A stretch of DNA of 45,768 nucleotides from Bacillota bacterium (GTDB lineage: Bacteria > Bacillota > Clostridia > Acetivibrionales > DSM-1351): assembly GCA_023393115.1 (NCBI GenBank), contig JAEWMS010000047.1, forward strand, positions 1 through 45,768, in the 5' to 3' direction. The position numbers and the translations under genes were made by a program. Under the pieces are notes generated by a model. That model did not search any database and had not been told where the DNA came from. It was given only the letters and a program-made list of their open reading frames with translations. Positions 15,952-24,819 of this stretch are shown in pieces (within the stretch, counting starts at the first letter, position 1; the number at the start of each line of letters is the position of its first letter).

Positions 15952-17202
15952 CTATTTACTTACACAGTTTCTTCCTTTTTTCTTGGCTCTGTACAGAGCT
16001 CCGTCAGCAGCTTTAATAACTTCGTCGGGCAGCCGGTATTTATCATTTTTCTCTGCTGCCCCGATACTTATTGTTACAAACAGCTGCTTACCTGTTTCAG
16101 CCTTCCCTCTGCCATTTTGGGTTTTATTTTTTGGCCTGTCGGCCGTACTATGTATGAAGCCCTTTTTTGATACGGCTTCTCTTAAATCTTCAAGGTGCGG
16201 CAAGGCCTCCTTCAATGCCTTGCTTGGAAATACAACGGTAAATTCCTCTCCTCCATATCGGAAAGGTTTCCCACCACCAGATACATTCTTTATACAGCCT
16301 GCTACCATCTTCAAAACCTGATCACCCACATCATGGCCATAGGTGTCATTGAATTTTTTAAAGAAATCAATATCAAGCATTGCTATGGTGTATTTACCGC
16401 TCAATTTCATAAGTTCATATTTCAGGGATCTTCTGGAGGGCAGTCCGGTTAACTCATCCAAAAAAGCCATGCTATATGAATCCTGAATCACTGAAACTAT
16501 TAAAATGACACCCGAGACAGAAAGGAAAATGGGGGATGCCAATTTGTTTTCCTGAAGGACTAACGCTGAGGACACTGCTAACAGAACTCCTATATTTGCA
16601 GCGTCGAGATAAGCATTGGTCGAAATAAAACGGAGGATGGCAAATGCAAGGGCAACAATAAGAATTAATACTGAAAGTTGGGGGATATGTATTAAGTCAT
16701 TGGTGTTCCACGGCAGTAAGCCCCATTCTGCTATTGCAACCAGAACACTGTTCTTCGCTTCCGACAGGTAAGAGACTATCTCCAGCTGTATAATGATAAA
16801 TGCAGCGTTTAATAAGCCCCAGACAGTAAATACCCCACGTTCCCTTATAAGCGAAAATACCATAATATTAGTAGGGACAAGAATGGATGCCGCAGTTATA
16901 ACTGCAGAAATTACAGAATTACCCTCGTTTGATGAACCAGAGGGTGTAAAGGCAAATGTTTTGGTGAGGGCAAGAACAAGTGCAATGAAAAATACCTTGC
17001 TTTTATTGAATCTCCAGCCCAGTATTGCCGCAATTCCAAACAGTAAAAAAGGTAAAAAATCTATAAGCCGGATCAGCCCCGACGAAAGGGTTTCAAGCTT
17101 GTTCATGCAAAGAATTGCTGCAGCTGGTAATCCTAGGGGTACTATTAGTGGTGCTGCCATCTGAAAGAATTTTTTCAAGGCGAAAGAACCATCCTTTTTC
17201 AT
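15952..17202 (-). CDS. Membrane diguanylate cyclase (GGDEF)
   Basis: A 416-residue protein with about eight hydrophobic segments in the first 240 residues, then a GGDEF domain. DELTGLPSRRSL opens the domain, LDIDFFKKFNDTYGHDVGDQVL supplies metal and substrate ligands, and the active loop is GGEEF. There is no RxxD inhibition site five residues before it (the segment is SGGGKPFRYGGEEF), so product inhibition is unlikely. It should make cyclic di-GMP from two GTP at the membrane. The input signal of the membrane part is unknown. Confidence 0.9.
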   Translation of the reverse strand: MKKDGSFALKKFFQMAAPLIVPLGLPAAAILCMNKLETLSSGLIRLIDFLPFLLFGIAAILGWRFNKSKVFFIALVLALTKTFAFTPSGSSNEGNSVISAVITAASILVPTNIMVFSLIRERGVFTVWGLLNAAFIIIQLEIVSYLSEAKNSVLVAIAEWGLLPWNTNDLIHIPQLSVLILIVALAFAILRFISTNAYLDAANIGVLLAVSSALVLQENKLASPIFLSVSGVILIVSVIQDSYSMAFLDELTGLPSRRSLKYELMKLSGKYTIAMLDIDFFKKFNDTYGHDVGDQVLKMVAGCIKNVSGGGKPFRYGGEEFTVVFPSKALKEALPHLEDLREAVSKKGFIHSTADRPKNKTQNGRGKAETGKQLFVTISIGAAEKNDKYRLPDEVIKAADGALYRAKKKGRNCVSK

Positions 17203-17295
17203 TAGTTACCTAAATAAATACGACATATATAATTACGACATAATTTGCTAAATTCCTAATTGTTTTTTCATAATAATAACTTAGTATTGAATATT

Positions 17296-18339
17296 CTACC
17301 GTACATACTTTTCAGTAAATTCTCTGACCTTATTTTTATAGCCGGTTACATTAGTATCCAAGGAGTTTCCGTGACCTGCGCCTTGAACAATATATAAATC
17401 CTTTTCACTGTTCGAAGCTTCAAAAAGCTCATAAACCATACTGGTAGGGACAAATTTATCGGAATCTCCATGAATAAACAAAGTCGGAGTTTTGCTCTTT
17501 TTTACCTGCACAAGTGCCGAGGCTTCTTCGAAGGAGTAGCCTGCCCTGAGCTTGGTCAGAAGACTGGTGCTGTTCAAAATAGGAAAGGCGGGCAGCTTAT
17601 ACAGTCTTTTGAGTTGGTACTCCAGCTCGGCCCAAACAGAGGTATAGGAACAATCTGCTACTATTGCCTTAACTGCCTCGGGCAACCTTTCACCGCCAGT
17701 CATTAAAACCGTAGCTCCTCCCATGGAAACTCCATGAAGCACAATCTGAGATTTGTCGCCAATTTTATTTATAATAAAGTTAATCCACTTTAAATAATCA
17801 TTTCTGTCGGCCCAGCCAAAACCGATGTAGTTTCCCTCACTTATCCCGTGGCCTCTGTCATCGGGAAGCAGTACATTATAACCGAGATCATAATAAATTT
17901 TTGCATAGGATCCCATCCACATACCCTTTGATGAATAGCCATGAGCTAAAATAGCAGTCTTATCCGTAGGTGTGGCGGCTGCAAGGTAATAACCCACAAG
18001 CCGTAGTCCATCCTCTGAAGTTATGGAAACCTCCTCGTAAGGCTGCTTGTTGAACCAGTCAACTTCTACAATGTCCTCCTGCTGAGCGCTGGTTGCTTCT
18101 ACCACGTCTTCCGGCTGAGCGAGATATACTTTTGCATTAGCGGTAACTATTCCATCCATTTGTTGGTCAGAAGAGGTGACGCTCTCCACAGATACCGTGT
18201 TTATAAGAGCGCTGTCCTGAGACAGAAAGTCTTTCTTATTCCGGGCAACCGAAAGATTATAAAAGAAATAACTTGCTCCAATATTTGTAACAAAAATAAT
18301 TAAAAGTAAAACGGCTAAAATCTTCAAGAACATTTTCAT
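17296..18339 (-). CDS. Surface or secreted alpha/beta hydrolase
   Basis: ATG 18339 has AGGGGG at a good distance, giving 347 residues; the upstream extension of 30 codons lacks a ribosome site. The first 25 residues are a membrane anchor or signal segment (MFLKILAVLLLIIFVTNIGASYFF). The hydrolase core has AHGYSSKG (oxyanion loop), LLPDDRGHG, LHGVSMGGATV (nucleophile Ser), an Asp in HGDSDKFVP and a His in GAGHGNS. It resembles clostridial lysophospholipase or peptidase-like hydrolases. Substrate unknown. Confidence 0.85.
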   Translation of the reverse strand: MKMFLKILAVLLLIIFVTNIGASYFFYNLSVARNKKDFLSQDSALINTVSVESVTSSDQQMDGIVTANAKVYLAQPEDVVEATSAQQEDIVEVDWFNKQPYEEVSITSEDGLRLVGYYLAAATPTDKTAILAHGYSSKGMWMGSYAKIYYDLGYNVLLPDDRGHGISEGNYIGFGWADRNDYLKWINFIINKIGDKSQIVLHGVSMGGATVLMTGGERLPEAVKAIVADCSYTSVWAELEYQLKRLYKLPAFPILNSTSLLTKLRAGYSFEEASALVQVKKSKTPTLFIHGDSDKFVPTSMVYELFEASNSEKDLYIVQGAGHGNSLDTNVTGYKNKVREFTEKYVR

Positions 18340-18470
18340 TACAACCCCCTGAAATAAAAGCTTGAGACCCCAATAATATAAGCTTAAACTATAATTAATT
18401 ATACAATTCATAACCGTCGGAAGCAACAAAAGGAGGGGTGGCAGTTAATTCCTCCCCATATGGGTAAGGC

Positions 18471-19364
18471 CTAGAATTCTGATGTTTCAAGGTAATCCAG
18501 GTTACTTATCAGGACCTTTGCCGCGGAGGATAAAGGTACATTTTTCAACCAGGTAACACCTATATATCTGGATGGAATTTTCTCCATTGGCTTTATTTCG
18601 TAGAGAGTACCTTTTTCCAGTTCATCCTCTATGAAATTTCTTATTACACAAGCAATACCGAAATCATACTTTGCAAACTGCAGCAGTAAATCAATATTAC
18701 CGAGTTCAAAATCAGGTTCTGCCTCCACTGAATTGGCCTCAAAATACTCACTAATGAAGGATCTTGAGTTGCTGCTTTTCTCCAGTAAAAGCAAAGGGTG
18801 TTTGACGATGTCCTTCAAGGGTTGCATTTGCTTGCTCAGGAATGCGTATTTGGCACCGGCAACAAAGCAATCCTGTACTTTGATGATGTTCTGGAAGTTA
18901 AGCTGGTCATCCCCGTAGGGCAGATTTATTATTCCAAAGTCTATTTTTCCGGCTTTGAGCAATGAGATTATTCCAGGAGTAGTGGGACATATTACATGAA
19001 CCTTAATTCCGGGGTGGAGTGTCTTGAAAAGCTTAAGATAAGGGACCAGATAATACTTGCAGATTGTATCGCTGACGCCTATTCTCACTTCGCCCTCCAA
19101 AAGATTGTTAATATCTTTTATTCTGCTTTCGCCGGCTGCTATAAAGTTAAAAGCCTGTTCAATATATTTGTACAAAATTTCACCTTCTGGTGTCAGTTTT
19201 ACACCTTTTGAGGTTCTGAAAAAAAGAGTGCAATGAAGAGAATCCTCCAGCTGTTGAATTGATCTGCTGACAGCCGGCTGTGTAATGTACAGCTGTTCTG
19301 AGGCTTTTGATATATTACCGTATTTAACTGTATAAAAAAATGCTCGATATTGTTCAAGATTCAT
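18471..19364 (-). CDS. LysR-family regulator, divergent from gap
   Basis: A 297-residue LysR protein with an N-terminal winged helix (MNLEQYRAFFYTVKYGNISKASEQLYITQPAVSRSIQQLE) and a periplasmic-binding-like ligand domain from about 90. It is divergent from gap with 148 bases between the starts, so it may control gap as well as itself. The effector is unknown. Confidence 0.85.
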   Translation of the reverse strand: MNLEQYRAFFYTVKYGNISKASEQLYITQPAVSRSIQQLEDSLHCTLFFRTSKGVKLTPEGEILYKYIEQAFNFIAAGESRIKDINNLLEGEVRIGVSDTICKYYLVPYLKLFKTLHPGIKVHVICPTTPGIISLLKAGKIDFGIINLPYGDDQLNFQNIIKVQDCFVAGAKYAFLSKQMQPLKDIVKHPLLLLEKSSNSRSFISEYFEANSVEAEPDFELGNIDLLLQFAKYDFGIACVIRNFIEDELEKGTLYEIKPMEKIPSRYIGVTWLKNVPLSSAAKVLISNLDYLETSEF

Positions 19365-19388
19365 AGATATAACCTACTTTTATAACTG

Positions 19389-19434
19389 GCATGTTTAATA
19401 TGCATTTCATTTATATTATATCAGATACTATAAT
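19389..19434 (+). promoter_or_regulatory. LysR-type site and gap promoter
   Basis: GCAT-N7-ATGC (19389-19403) is a 15-base dyad of LysR spacing. TTCATT (19406-19411) and TATAAT (19429-19434) are 17 bases apart and would drive gap. The dyad lies immediately upstream of the -35, the usual place for LysR activation. Confidence 0.5.
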
Positions 19435-19466
19435 GAAATTGTAGTAAATAAACTTTAAATTTAGTC

Positions 19467-19506
19467 GCCACAATGGTGGCTCAAAGCCGTAAAACGGCTA
19501 AGGAGG
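19467..19506 (+). promoter_or_regulatory. gap leader: two hairpins against the ribosome site
   Basis: GCCAC-AATG-GTGGC (19467-19480) and AGCCGT-AAA-ACGGCT (19485-19499) form two short hairpins in series. The second ends directly at the AAGGAGG (19500-19506) of gap. They could stabilise the 5' end or alter ribosome entry. Confidence 0.5.
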
Positions 19507-19512
19507 TTAATT

Positions 19513-20538
19513 ATGAAAACAAAAATTGGAATCAATGGTTTTGGAAGAATAGGCAGAAATACCTTTAAGGTGTTATTGGAAAAGTATTCGGAAGAGCTGG
19601 AGGTAGTAGCAATAAATGATCTGACTGATGCCGGGACGCTGGCGCATCTGCTAAAGTATGATTCAATCTTTGGGAGGTTTAATGGTACAGTGGAAGTTGT
19701 GGAAAACTCTCTGATTGTTAATGGTAAGAAAATAGAAATTCTGGCTGAGCGCGACCCCGGTAATATTGACTGGAAAGCAAGAGACGTTGAAATAGTGCTT
19801 GAGTCAACAGGGCTCTTCACAAAAAGGGAAAAGGCTGAGGTGCACATTACCAGGGGAGGAGCCAAAAAGGTACTTATTTCAGCTCCTGCTACAAATGAAG
19901 ATATTACTATAGTTTTAGGTGTTAATGAAGAAAAATATAAGCCCGAGCTTCACAACATAATTTCAAATGCTTCCTGCACAACTAATTGCCTTGCCCCGGT
20001 AGTTAAAGTCTTGAATGACAGCTTTGGTATTGTAAAAGGGTTGATGACAACAGTTCACTCCTATACAAATGATCAGAAGATACTTGACCTGCCCCATAGT
20101 GATCTGAGAAGGGCCAGAGCTGCGGGAATGTCAATTATTCCAACAAAATCAGGAGCTGCCAAAGCTATCGGACTTGTAATTCCTGAGCTGGATGGACGTT
20201 TAAACGGTTTTGCCTACCGGGTACCCACTCCTGATGTTTCAGTAGTAGATCTGGTGGTGGAGGTTGAGAAGACAGTTACTAAAGAGGAGGTCAATGCTGC
20301 CTTAAAAACCGCCGCAGATGGAAAAATGAAGGGTGTTCTGGATTATTCCGTGGAACAGCTGGTATCAATAGACTATATAGGTAATCCTGCATCTTCAATA
20401 GTTGATGCATTATCAACAATGGTTATTGAGGGTAATATGGTAAAGGTAGTTTCCTGGTACGACAATGAGTGGGGGTTCTCGAACAGATATGCCGATCTTG
20501 CAGCATTTGTGGCAGGGAAAGATATGCAGCAGGCTTAA
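19513..20538 (+). CDS. gap: Glyceraldehyde-3-phosphate dehydrogenase
   Basis: A 341-residue GAPDH with the NAD-binding start KIGINGFGRIGRN, the active site SNASCTTNCLAP (Cys about 156), HSYTNDQ with the catalytic His, and WYDNEWGFSNRY near the end. It oxidises glyceraldehyde-3-phosphate to 1,3-bisphosphoglycerate in glycolysis. No pgk, tpi or pgm follows, so this copy stands alone. It is divergent from a LysR gene and not from the CggR usual in Firmicutes. Confidence 0.96.
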   Translation: MKTKIGINGFGRIGRNTFKVLLEKYSEELEVVAINDLTDAGTLAHLLKYDSIFGRFNGTVEVVENSLIVNGKKIEILAERDPGNIDWKARDVEIVLESTGLFTKREKAEVHITRGGAKKVLISAPATNEDITIVLGVNEEKYKPELHNIISNASCTTNCLAPVVKVLNDSFGIVKGLMTTVHSYTNDQKILDLPHSDLRRARAAGMSIIPTKSGAAKAIGLVIPELDGRLNGFAYRVPTPDVSVVDLVVEVEKTVTKEEVNAALKTAADGKMKGVLDYSVEQLVSIDYIGNPASSIVDALSTMVIEGNMVKVVSWYDNEWGFSNRYADLAAFVAGKDMQQA

Positions 20539-20694
20539 AAGCCTTGCTGCTGCTTCCAGAAGGCAAGTAATACCACTGTACCATGCCTTATATTAATACT
20601 TGACGATTTATGAAACTCGGAATTACTATTTAAATATGGAATTAAATCCAAATTTGGTTAGTACTTTTAAGGAGTATTAAGAAAGGGCGTCTGT

Positions 20695-21489
20695 ATGAAT
20701 ATTAAGGCTTATTACCCGGAGGGAAAGAAAAAGGCTTTAACCTTTAGTTATGATGACGGACAAATTTATGACCGAAGGTTGGTTGAAATTTTTAATAAAT
20801 ATAATTTAAAGGGTACTTTTCACCTGAATTCGGGGACTCTTGGCAAAGAAGGCTTTGTAACCGAACAGGAAGTAAAGGAGTTGTACAAGGGACATGAAGT
20901 TTCCTGTCACAGTGTTACCCACCCCTACTTCACTCAATTGTCACAAGGACAGCTGACACAGGAAATACTGGGGGATAGAAAAAGCCTTGAAAGACTGGCA
21001 GGCTATATGGTAAGAGGAATGTCTTACCCCTTTGGCGTATATGATGAGAGAACTATCAAAACACTGGAATTCACAGGGATCGAGTACTCCAGAACAGTTA
21101 ACGCCACTCAGGGCTTTAACCTTCCCGGGGATTTCCTCCAATGGCATCCCACCTGCCATCACAATAATGATTTAATGTCTAAATTGGACAGCTTTAAAAA
21201 TCAGCCTCCCTGGTCAAGCATGCCGCTATTTTATGTATGGGGACACAGTTTTGAATTTGACAGGGAAAATACCTGGGAGCTAATAGAAAACTTCTGTTCA
21301 GAAGCTTCTGGAAATAAAGAGGTTTGGTATGCAACCAGTATTGAAATAAAGGACTATATTACGGCTCTTAGAAAGCTTGTGTTTAATGTAGATCAGACGC
21401 AGGTCTATAACCCCACAGCTGTGACAGTATGGCTTGGCCAAGAGAATAAAATTATTGAAATTAAACCAGGTCAACTCTATAGTTTATAG
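20695..21489 (+). CDS. Polysaccharide deacetylase (CE4, NodB fold), no signal peptide
   Basis: A 264-residue CE4 protein. Motif 1 is TFSYDDG with the base and metal Asp, motif 2 is SCHSVTHPYF with both metal His, motif 3 is MSYPFGVYDE, and WGHSFEFD lies late. The N-terminus is not a signal peptide, so it acts inside the cell. It lies 183 bases ahead of the xylanase-like gene; an acetyl-xylo-oligosaccharide substrate is plausible but inferred. Chitooligosaccharide deacetylation is the alternative. Confidence 0.85.
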   Translation: MNIKAYYPEGKKKALTFSYDDGQIYDRRLVEIFNKYNLKGTFHLNSGTLGKEGFVTEQEVKELYKGHEVSCHSVTHPYFTQLSQGQLTQEILGDRKSLERLAGYMVRGMSYPFGVYDERTIKTLEFTGIEYSRTVNATQGFNLPGDFLQWHPTCHHNNDLMSKLDSFKNQPPWSSMPLFYVWGHSFEFDRENTWELIENFCSEASGNKEVWYATSIEIKDYITALRKLVFNVDQTQVYNPTAVTVWLGQENKIIEIKPGQLYSL

Positions 21490-21672
21490 ACAATTAACTG
21501 TTTACTCATAAAGTAAAAATAAGTTATAGGTAGTTAAATAACCGAACCAAAGCTATTAATATTCCTTTCGACAGGTAGAAAAAAAGTGCATTTATTGTAT
21601 AGAATAATACATTGTTGTAAACCGGGATTGTGTGATAGATTAACTATATACTATCGGACAGGAGGGTTTTAC

Positions 21673-22923
21673 ATGTATTCAAACAATATGCGGGCCGATT
21701 CAAGTAGCCTGAAGCACAGATTTGGTTCTAGAGAAATAAAGCTCATAGGCTCAGACGGAACGATTATCAAAAACAAAGAAGTTCAGGTAAGACAGACAAA
21801 GCATAAATTCTTATTTGGATGTTCCGAATTCAGTTCGCTTTCATATAAGAATAACGAGCTAGAAGGGGAGGCAAAACAAAAAGCAGAGGAACGATTTGAA
21901 AAATTTTTCGATTTGTTTAATTTTGCAACCCTTCCTTTTTATTGGGGTAATTTTGAACGTGAAAAAGGTAACCCTGACACAAAGAGGTTAAGGCAGGCCG
22001 CCGAATGGATGGTTTCCAAGGGAATGACACTTAAGGGACACCCTCTATGCTGGCATACCCTGTCTGCTCCATGGCTGATGGAAATGAGTAATACTGACAT
22101 TCTTAAGACCCAACTTGACCGCATCAACAGAGATGTTACAGAGTTCAAGGGTTTGATAGATATTTGGGATGTTATTAATGAAGTGGTTATTATGCCGATA
22201 TTTGACAAGTACGATAATGGTATCACTCGTATTTGTAAGGATATGGGCAGATTAAAACTGGTCAGAGAAGTATTTAAAGCTGCCAGGGAGTCAAACCCTG
22301 AGGCTACTCTTCTAATCAATGACTTTAATACCTCGGAATCCTATGATATTTTGGTTGAAGGGCTCCTTGAAGCTGATATCCCTATAGATGCAATCGGTAT
22401 ACAGTCTCATATGCACCAGGGATACTGGGGGGTAGAAAAGACCCTGGAGGTTTTGGAAAGATTCTCACGGTTCAAGCTTCCAATACATTTTACAGAGAAT
22501 ACTTTGCTGTCTGGACATATAATGCCACCTGAAATTGAAGACCTGAATGATTACCAGATACCGTCATGGCCCTCAACACCCGAGGGTGAAGAACGACAGG
22601 CGAGGGAAGCTGCATTGCATTATACAACACTTTTCTCACACCCTAGCGTTGAATCCATAACCTGGTGGGATTTTGTTGACGGACTCTGGCTTGGTGCACC
22701 ATCCGGATTCCTGACAAAGGATAATAGAGTTAAACCGGTTTATAATGAAATTCACAGGCTTGTAAAAGGGGAATGGTGGACCAAACAGTTTACTGCTGTG
22801 TCAGATGAACAGGGTATTGTGGAGGTTGAAGGCTATTTGGGAGATTATGAACTGGAATGCCAGGGAAAGACAATTTCCTTTACGGTTGATAGGGTAAATG
22901 ACCAATTTAATGTGGTGATATAG
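21673..22923 (+). CDS. GH10 endo-xylanase-like glycoside hydrolase, intracellular
   Basis: ATG 21673 follows CAGGAGGG and gives 416 residues; 29 further codons upstream are open but lack a ribosome site. GH10 features are clear: GHPLCWH, WDVINEV with the acid/base Glu, AIGIQSHMH, and PIHFTEN with the nucleophile Glu, then ITWWDFVDG. There is no signal peptide, dockerin or carbohydrate-binding module, so it is not cellulosomal. It probably trims imported xylo-oligosaccharides. A terminator follows. Confidence 0.88.
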   Translation: MYSNNMRADSSSLKHRFGSREIKLIGSDGTIIKNKEVQVRQTKHKFLFGCSEFSSLSYKNNELEGEAKQKAEERFEKFFDLFNFATLPFYWGNFEREKGNPDTKRLRQAAEWMVSKGMTLKGHPLCWHTLSAPWLMEMSNTDILKTQLDRINRDVTEFKGLIDIWDVINEVVIMPIFDKYDNGITRICKDMGRLKLVREVFKAARESNPEATLLINDFNTSESYDILVEGLLEADIPIDAIGIQSHMHQGYWGVEKTLEVLERFSRFKLPIHFTENTLLSGHIMPPEIEDLNDYQIPSWPSTPEGEERQAREAALHYTTLFSHPSVESITWWDFVDGLWLGAPSGFLTKDNRVKPVYNEIHRLVKGEWWTKQFTAVSDEQGIVEVEGYLGDYELECQGKTISFTVDRVNDQFNVVI

Positions 22924-22975
22924 GGCCACATTGTAAGTCCTGTATAAATCCCCGATATAAAATAATACTATGAAA

Positions 22976-23011
22976 AAATATTGCCCGGTTATTGTCGGGC
23001 TATATTTTTTT
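22976..23011 (+). terminator. Terminator after the GH10 gene
   Basis: AAATATTGCCCG pairs with CGGGCTATATTT with one mismatch, eight-base loop, and a T run to 23011. Confidence 0.78.
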
Positions 23012-23160
23012 ACTTGTTACTGTGCACTTCTTATATAAATTCCGGCTTTCAGAGCAAGCCTATCTTAAATGTTCCATTCGCCGTTCACTATTCACATTTT
23101 AAGGTTACAAATAATTGAAATTCTGTTGACATTTTATAACTATAGAAATATAATAAGTAC

Positions 23161-23182
23161 ATACTCAATGAGTTAATACTCA
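23161..23182 (+). promoter_or_regulatory. Candidate TetR operator at the start of the TetR/CMD operon
   Basis: ATACTCAATGAGT contains the dyad ACTC-AAT-GAGT (23163-23173), and ATACTCA is repeated at 23176-23182. It lies 18 bases before the likely start codon, suiting autorepression. Confidence 0.45.
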
Positions 23183-23199
23183 GCGAAATGAGGATGAAG

Positions 23200-23826
23200 A
23201 TGCTGCACTCAACGATAACAAATAAACGTCAAAAACAGAAGATACAGACAAGAAGCCTGTTAATTGAAACTGCAATGAAACTTTATGCAGCCAATGGATT
23301 TACAAATACCACTACACTAGCCATTTCAAAGGAAGCAAAAGTCTCTCACGGCACGGTATTTACCCACTTCAGTACTCAGGGGGAGCTGCTTTCAGCTGTT
23401 ATTGATGAATTCGGAAGCAGGATTAATTTGAGACTCCATGAGCTGGCGACAGCAAGAAACAGTTTTAGAGAACTGCTTGAGGCTCATATTGAGGGCTTAA
23501 TGGATTTTGAAGACTTTTATTGCAGGCTTGTCAGTGAAAAGGGGCTATTGCCTAATGAAGCAAAAAATACCTTTATACTAATACAATCAGCAATATCTTT
23601 TCATATAAGTCAGGCATATGAAAGAGAAGCAGCCACGGGCTGTTTGAAAAAGCTTCCGGTACATATGATTTTTAATGGCTGGATGGGCTTGATCCATCAC
23701 TATTTAACCAATAATGAGCTCTTCTGTCCTGGAGAATCAGTGTTACAGCGTTATGGGCAGGAATTAATAAATTACTATATGGACTTATTAACCGTAAGTT
23801 CAGATACAAAGTCTAATAAATATTAA
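23200..23826 (+). CDS. TetR-family regulator
   Basis: ATG 23200 has GAGG six bases upstream; ATGs at 23188 and 23194 lack one. The 208-residue form has the helix-turn-helix AMKLYAANGFTNTTTLAISKEAKVSHGTVFTHFSTQGEL and a helical C-terminus. It is followed after 58 bases by a CMD-family gene and a zinc-ribbon gene on the same strand, probably its operon partners. Confidence 0.83.
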   Translation: MLHSTITNKRQKQKIQTRSLLIETAMKLYAANGFTNTTTLAISKEAKVSHGTVFTHFSTQGELLSAVIDEFGSRINLRLHELATARNSFRELLEAHIEGLMDFEDFYCRLVSEKGLLPNEAKNTFILIQSAISFHISQAYEREAATGCLKKLPVHMIFNGWMGLIHHYLTNNELFCPGESVLQRYGQELINYYMDLLTVSSDTKSNKY

Positions 23827-23884
23827 CAAAAGGTACATGGATTGATTACATAGGCTATTAATCGGTACCGGAAAGGAAAATCAA

Positions 23885-24229
23885 ATGAACAGCAATACAA
23901 GTGTTAAACCAGAGTTCGGCAGTCCTATGGAAGTATTTCAGAGGGAAGCCCCTGAGGCAGCACAGGCTTTCAACAACCTAATAAAGGAATTGGCATCCTC
24001 CGAAGGATTGGATGCTAAAACAAGGCAGCTGATTTATATCGGAATGAAAGCATCCCAGGGTGATACTGCTGCTGTAATCGCACATACTCCAATGGCAAAG
24101 CATGCAGGGGCTACAAGAGATCAATTAAAGGAGACAGTTTTACTGACTCTGACGGTTTCAGGAATAAAAGGTGTTATAACCTGCTTGCCGGCGGCGTTAC
24201 AAACCTATGATAATTGCTACTATGAATAG
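23885..24229 (+). CDS. Carboxymuconolactone decarboxylase (CMD/AhpD-like) family protein
   Basis: A 114-residue helical CMD-fold protein. LDAKTRQLIYIGMKASQGDTAAVIAHTPMAKHAGATRDQLKETVLL matches the core, but the CxxC redox pair of AhpD is absent (GDTA at that place), so it cannot work as an alkylhydroperoxidase relay. The His after it is kept. Function unknown; a lyase or non-redox role is possible. Co-transcribed with the TetR and zinc-ribbon genes. Confidence 0.82.
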   Translation: MNSNTSVKPEFGSPMEVFQREAPEAAQAFNNLIKELASSEGLDAKTRQLIYIGMKASQGDTAAVIAHTPMAKHAGATRDQLKETVLLTLTVSGIKGVITCLPAALQTYDNCYYE

Positions 24230-24245
24230 ATTGGAGGAGTTATTG

Positions 24246-24485
24246 ATGAAGACATGCATAGCGTGCGGAATGCCCATGAAAAGCTCATCTGAGTTTGCAA
24301 TGGGAGATGAGACAAAGGATTACTGCAAATTCTGTTCAAGACCTGACGGAGAAATGCAATCATATGAGGAAAAGCTGGAAAGTATGACGGGTTTTATAGT
24401 AAAGACTCAGGGTTTGGACAAAAAAGTTGCAGAAAATACTGCTAAAATAATGATGTCAAAGCTTCCAGCGTGGGCTGGTAAATAG
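24246..24485 (+). CDS. Small zinc-ribbon protein
   Basis: ATG 24246 follows GGAGGAG and gives 79 residues starting MKTCIACGMPM; a longer frame from 24207 would overlap the CMD gene and has no site. CIACG and CKFCSRPDG give four Cys of a zinc ribbon (about 4-39). The rest is helical. This putative zinc-ribbon family is often beside TetR or transferase genes. Function unknown. Confidence 0.78.
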   Translation: MKTCIACGMPMKSSSEFAMGDETKDYCKFCSRPDGEMQSYEEKLESMTGFIVKTQGLDKKVAENTAKIMMSKLPAWAGK

Positions 24486-24499
24486 AAACATAAAGTAGT

Positions 24500-24530
24500 A
24501 CGGGATTGTTGTCTGACAATCTCGTTTTTT
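24500..24530 (+). terminator. Terminator of the TetR/CMD/zinc-ribbon operon
   Basis: ACGGGATTGT pairs with ACAATCTCGT (one G-U), six-base loop, then TTTTTT. Confidence 0.8.
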
Positions 24531-24694
24531 ATTGTCTGTGTTCTAGTTCGGAAAGGCACAGTTTTGCGTTTAACTTTCTATAATAAATAAAGGGAATAAA
24601 AATAAAATGTCGAAATAATTATTGAAGATAAGATGTTAACAAAAGCTTAAATAAAAGTTCATAAATACTTCATACTTAATTTAATTCATATCGG

Positions 24695-24700
24695 TATAAT
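24695..24700 (+). promoter_or_regulatory. -10 element before the alarmone synthetase gene
   Basis: TATAAT lies 120 bases before the start. The -35 is unclear. The 289-base stretch 24531-24819 is otherwise AT-rich and I see no gene in it. Confidence 0.4.
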
Positions 24701-24819
24701 ATATTGTAAGAAAAATTTAGAAAAAATTAATATTATTTTACAACATATAAATGTTTAATAACTCTATAACTGGGGATTTATTATTTTGAATACTATTGAA
24801 AAAGGGAGATCACGATATA

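Noticed and set aside
20525..20553. Imperfect hairpin just after the gap stop
   Set aside because: One bulge and no T run; not a convincing terminator.
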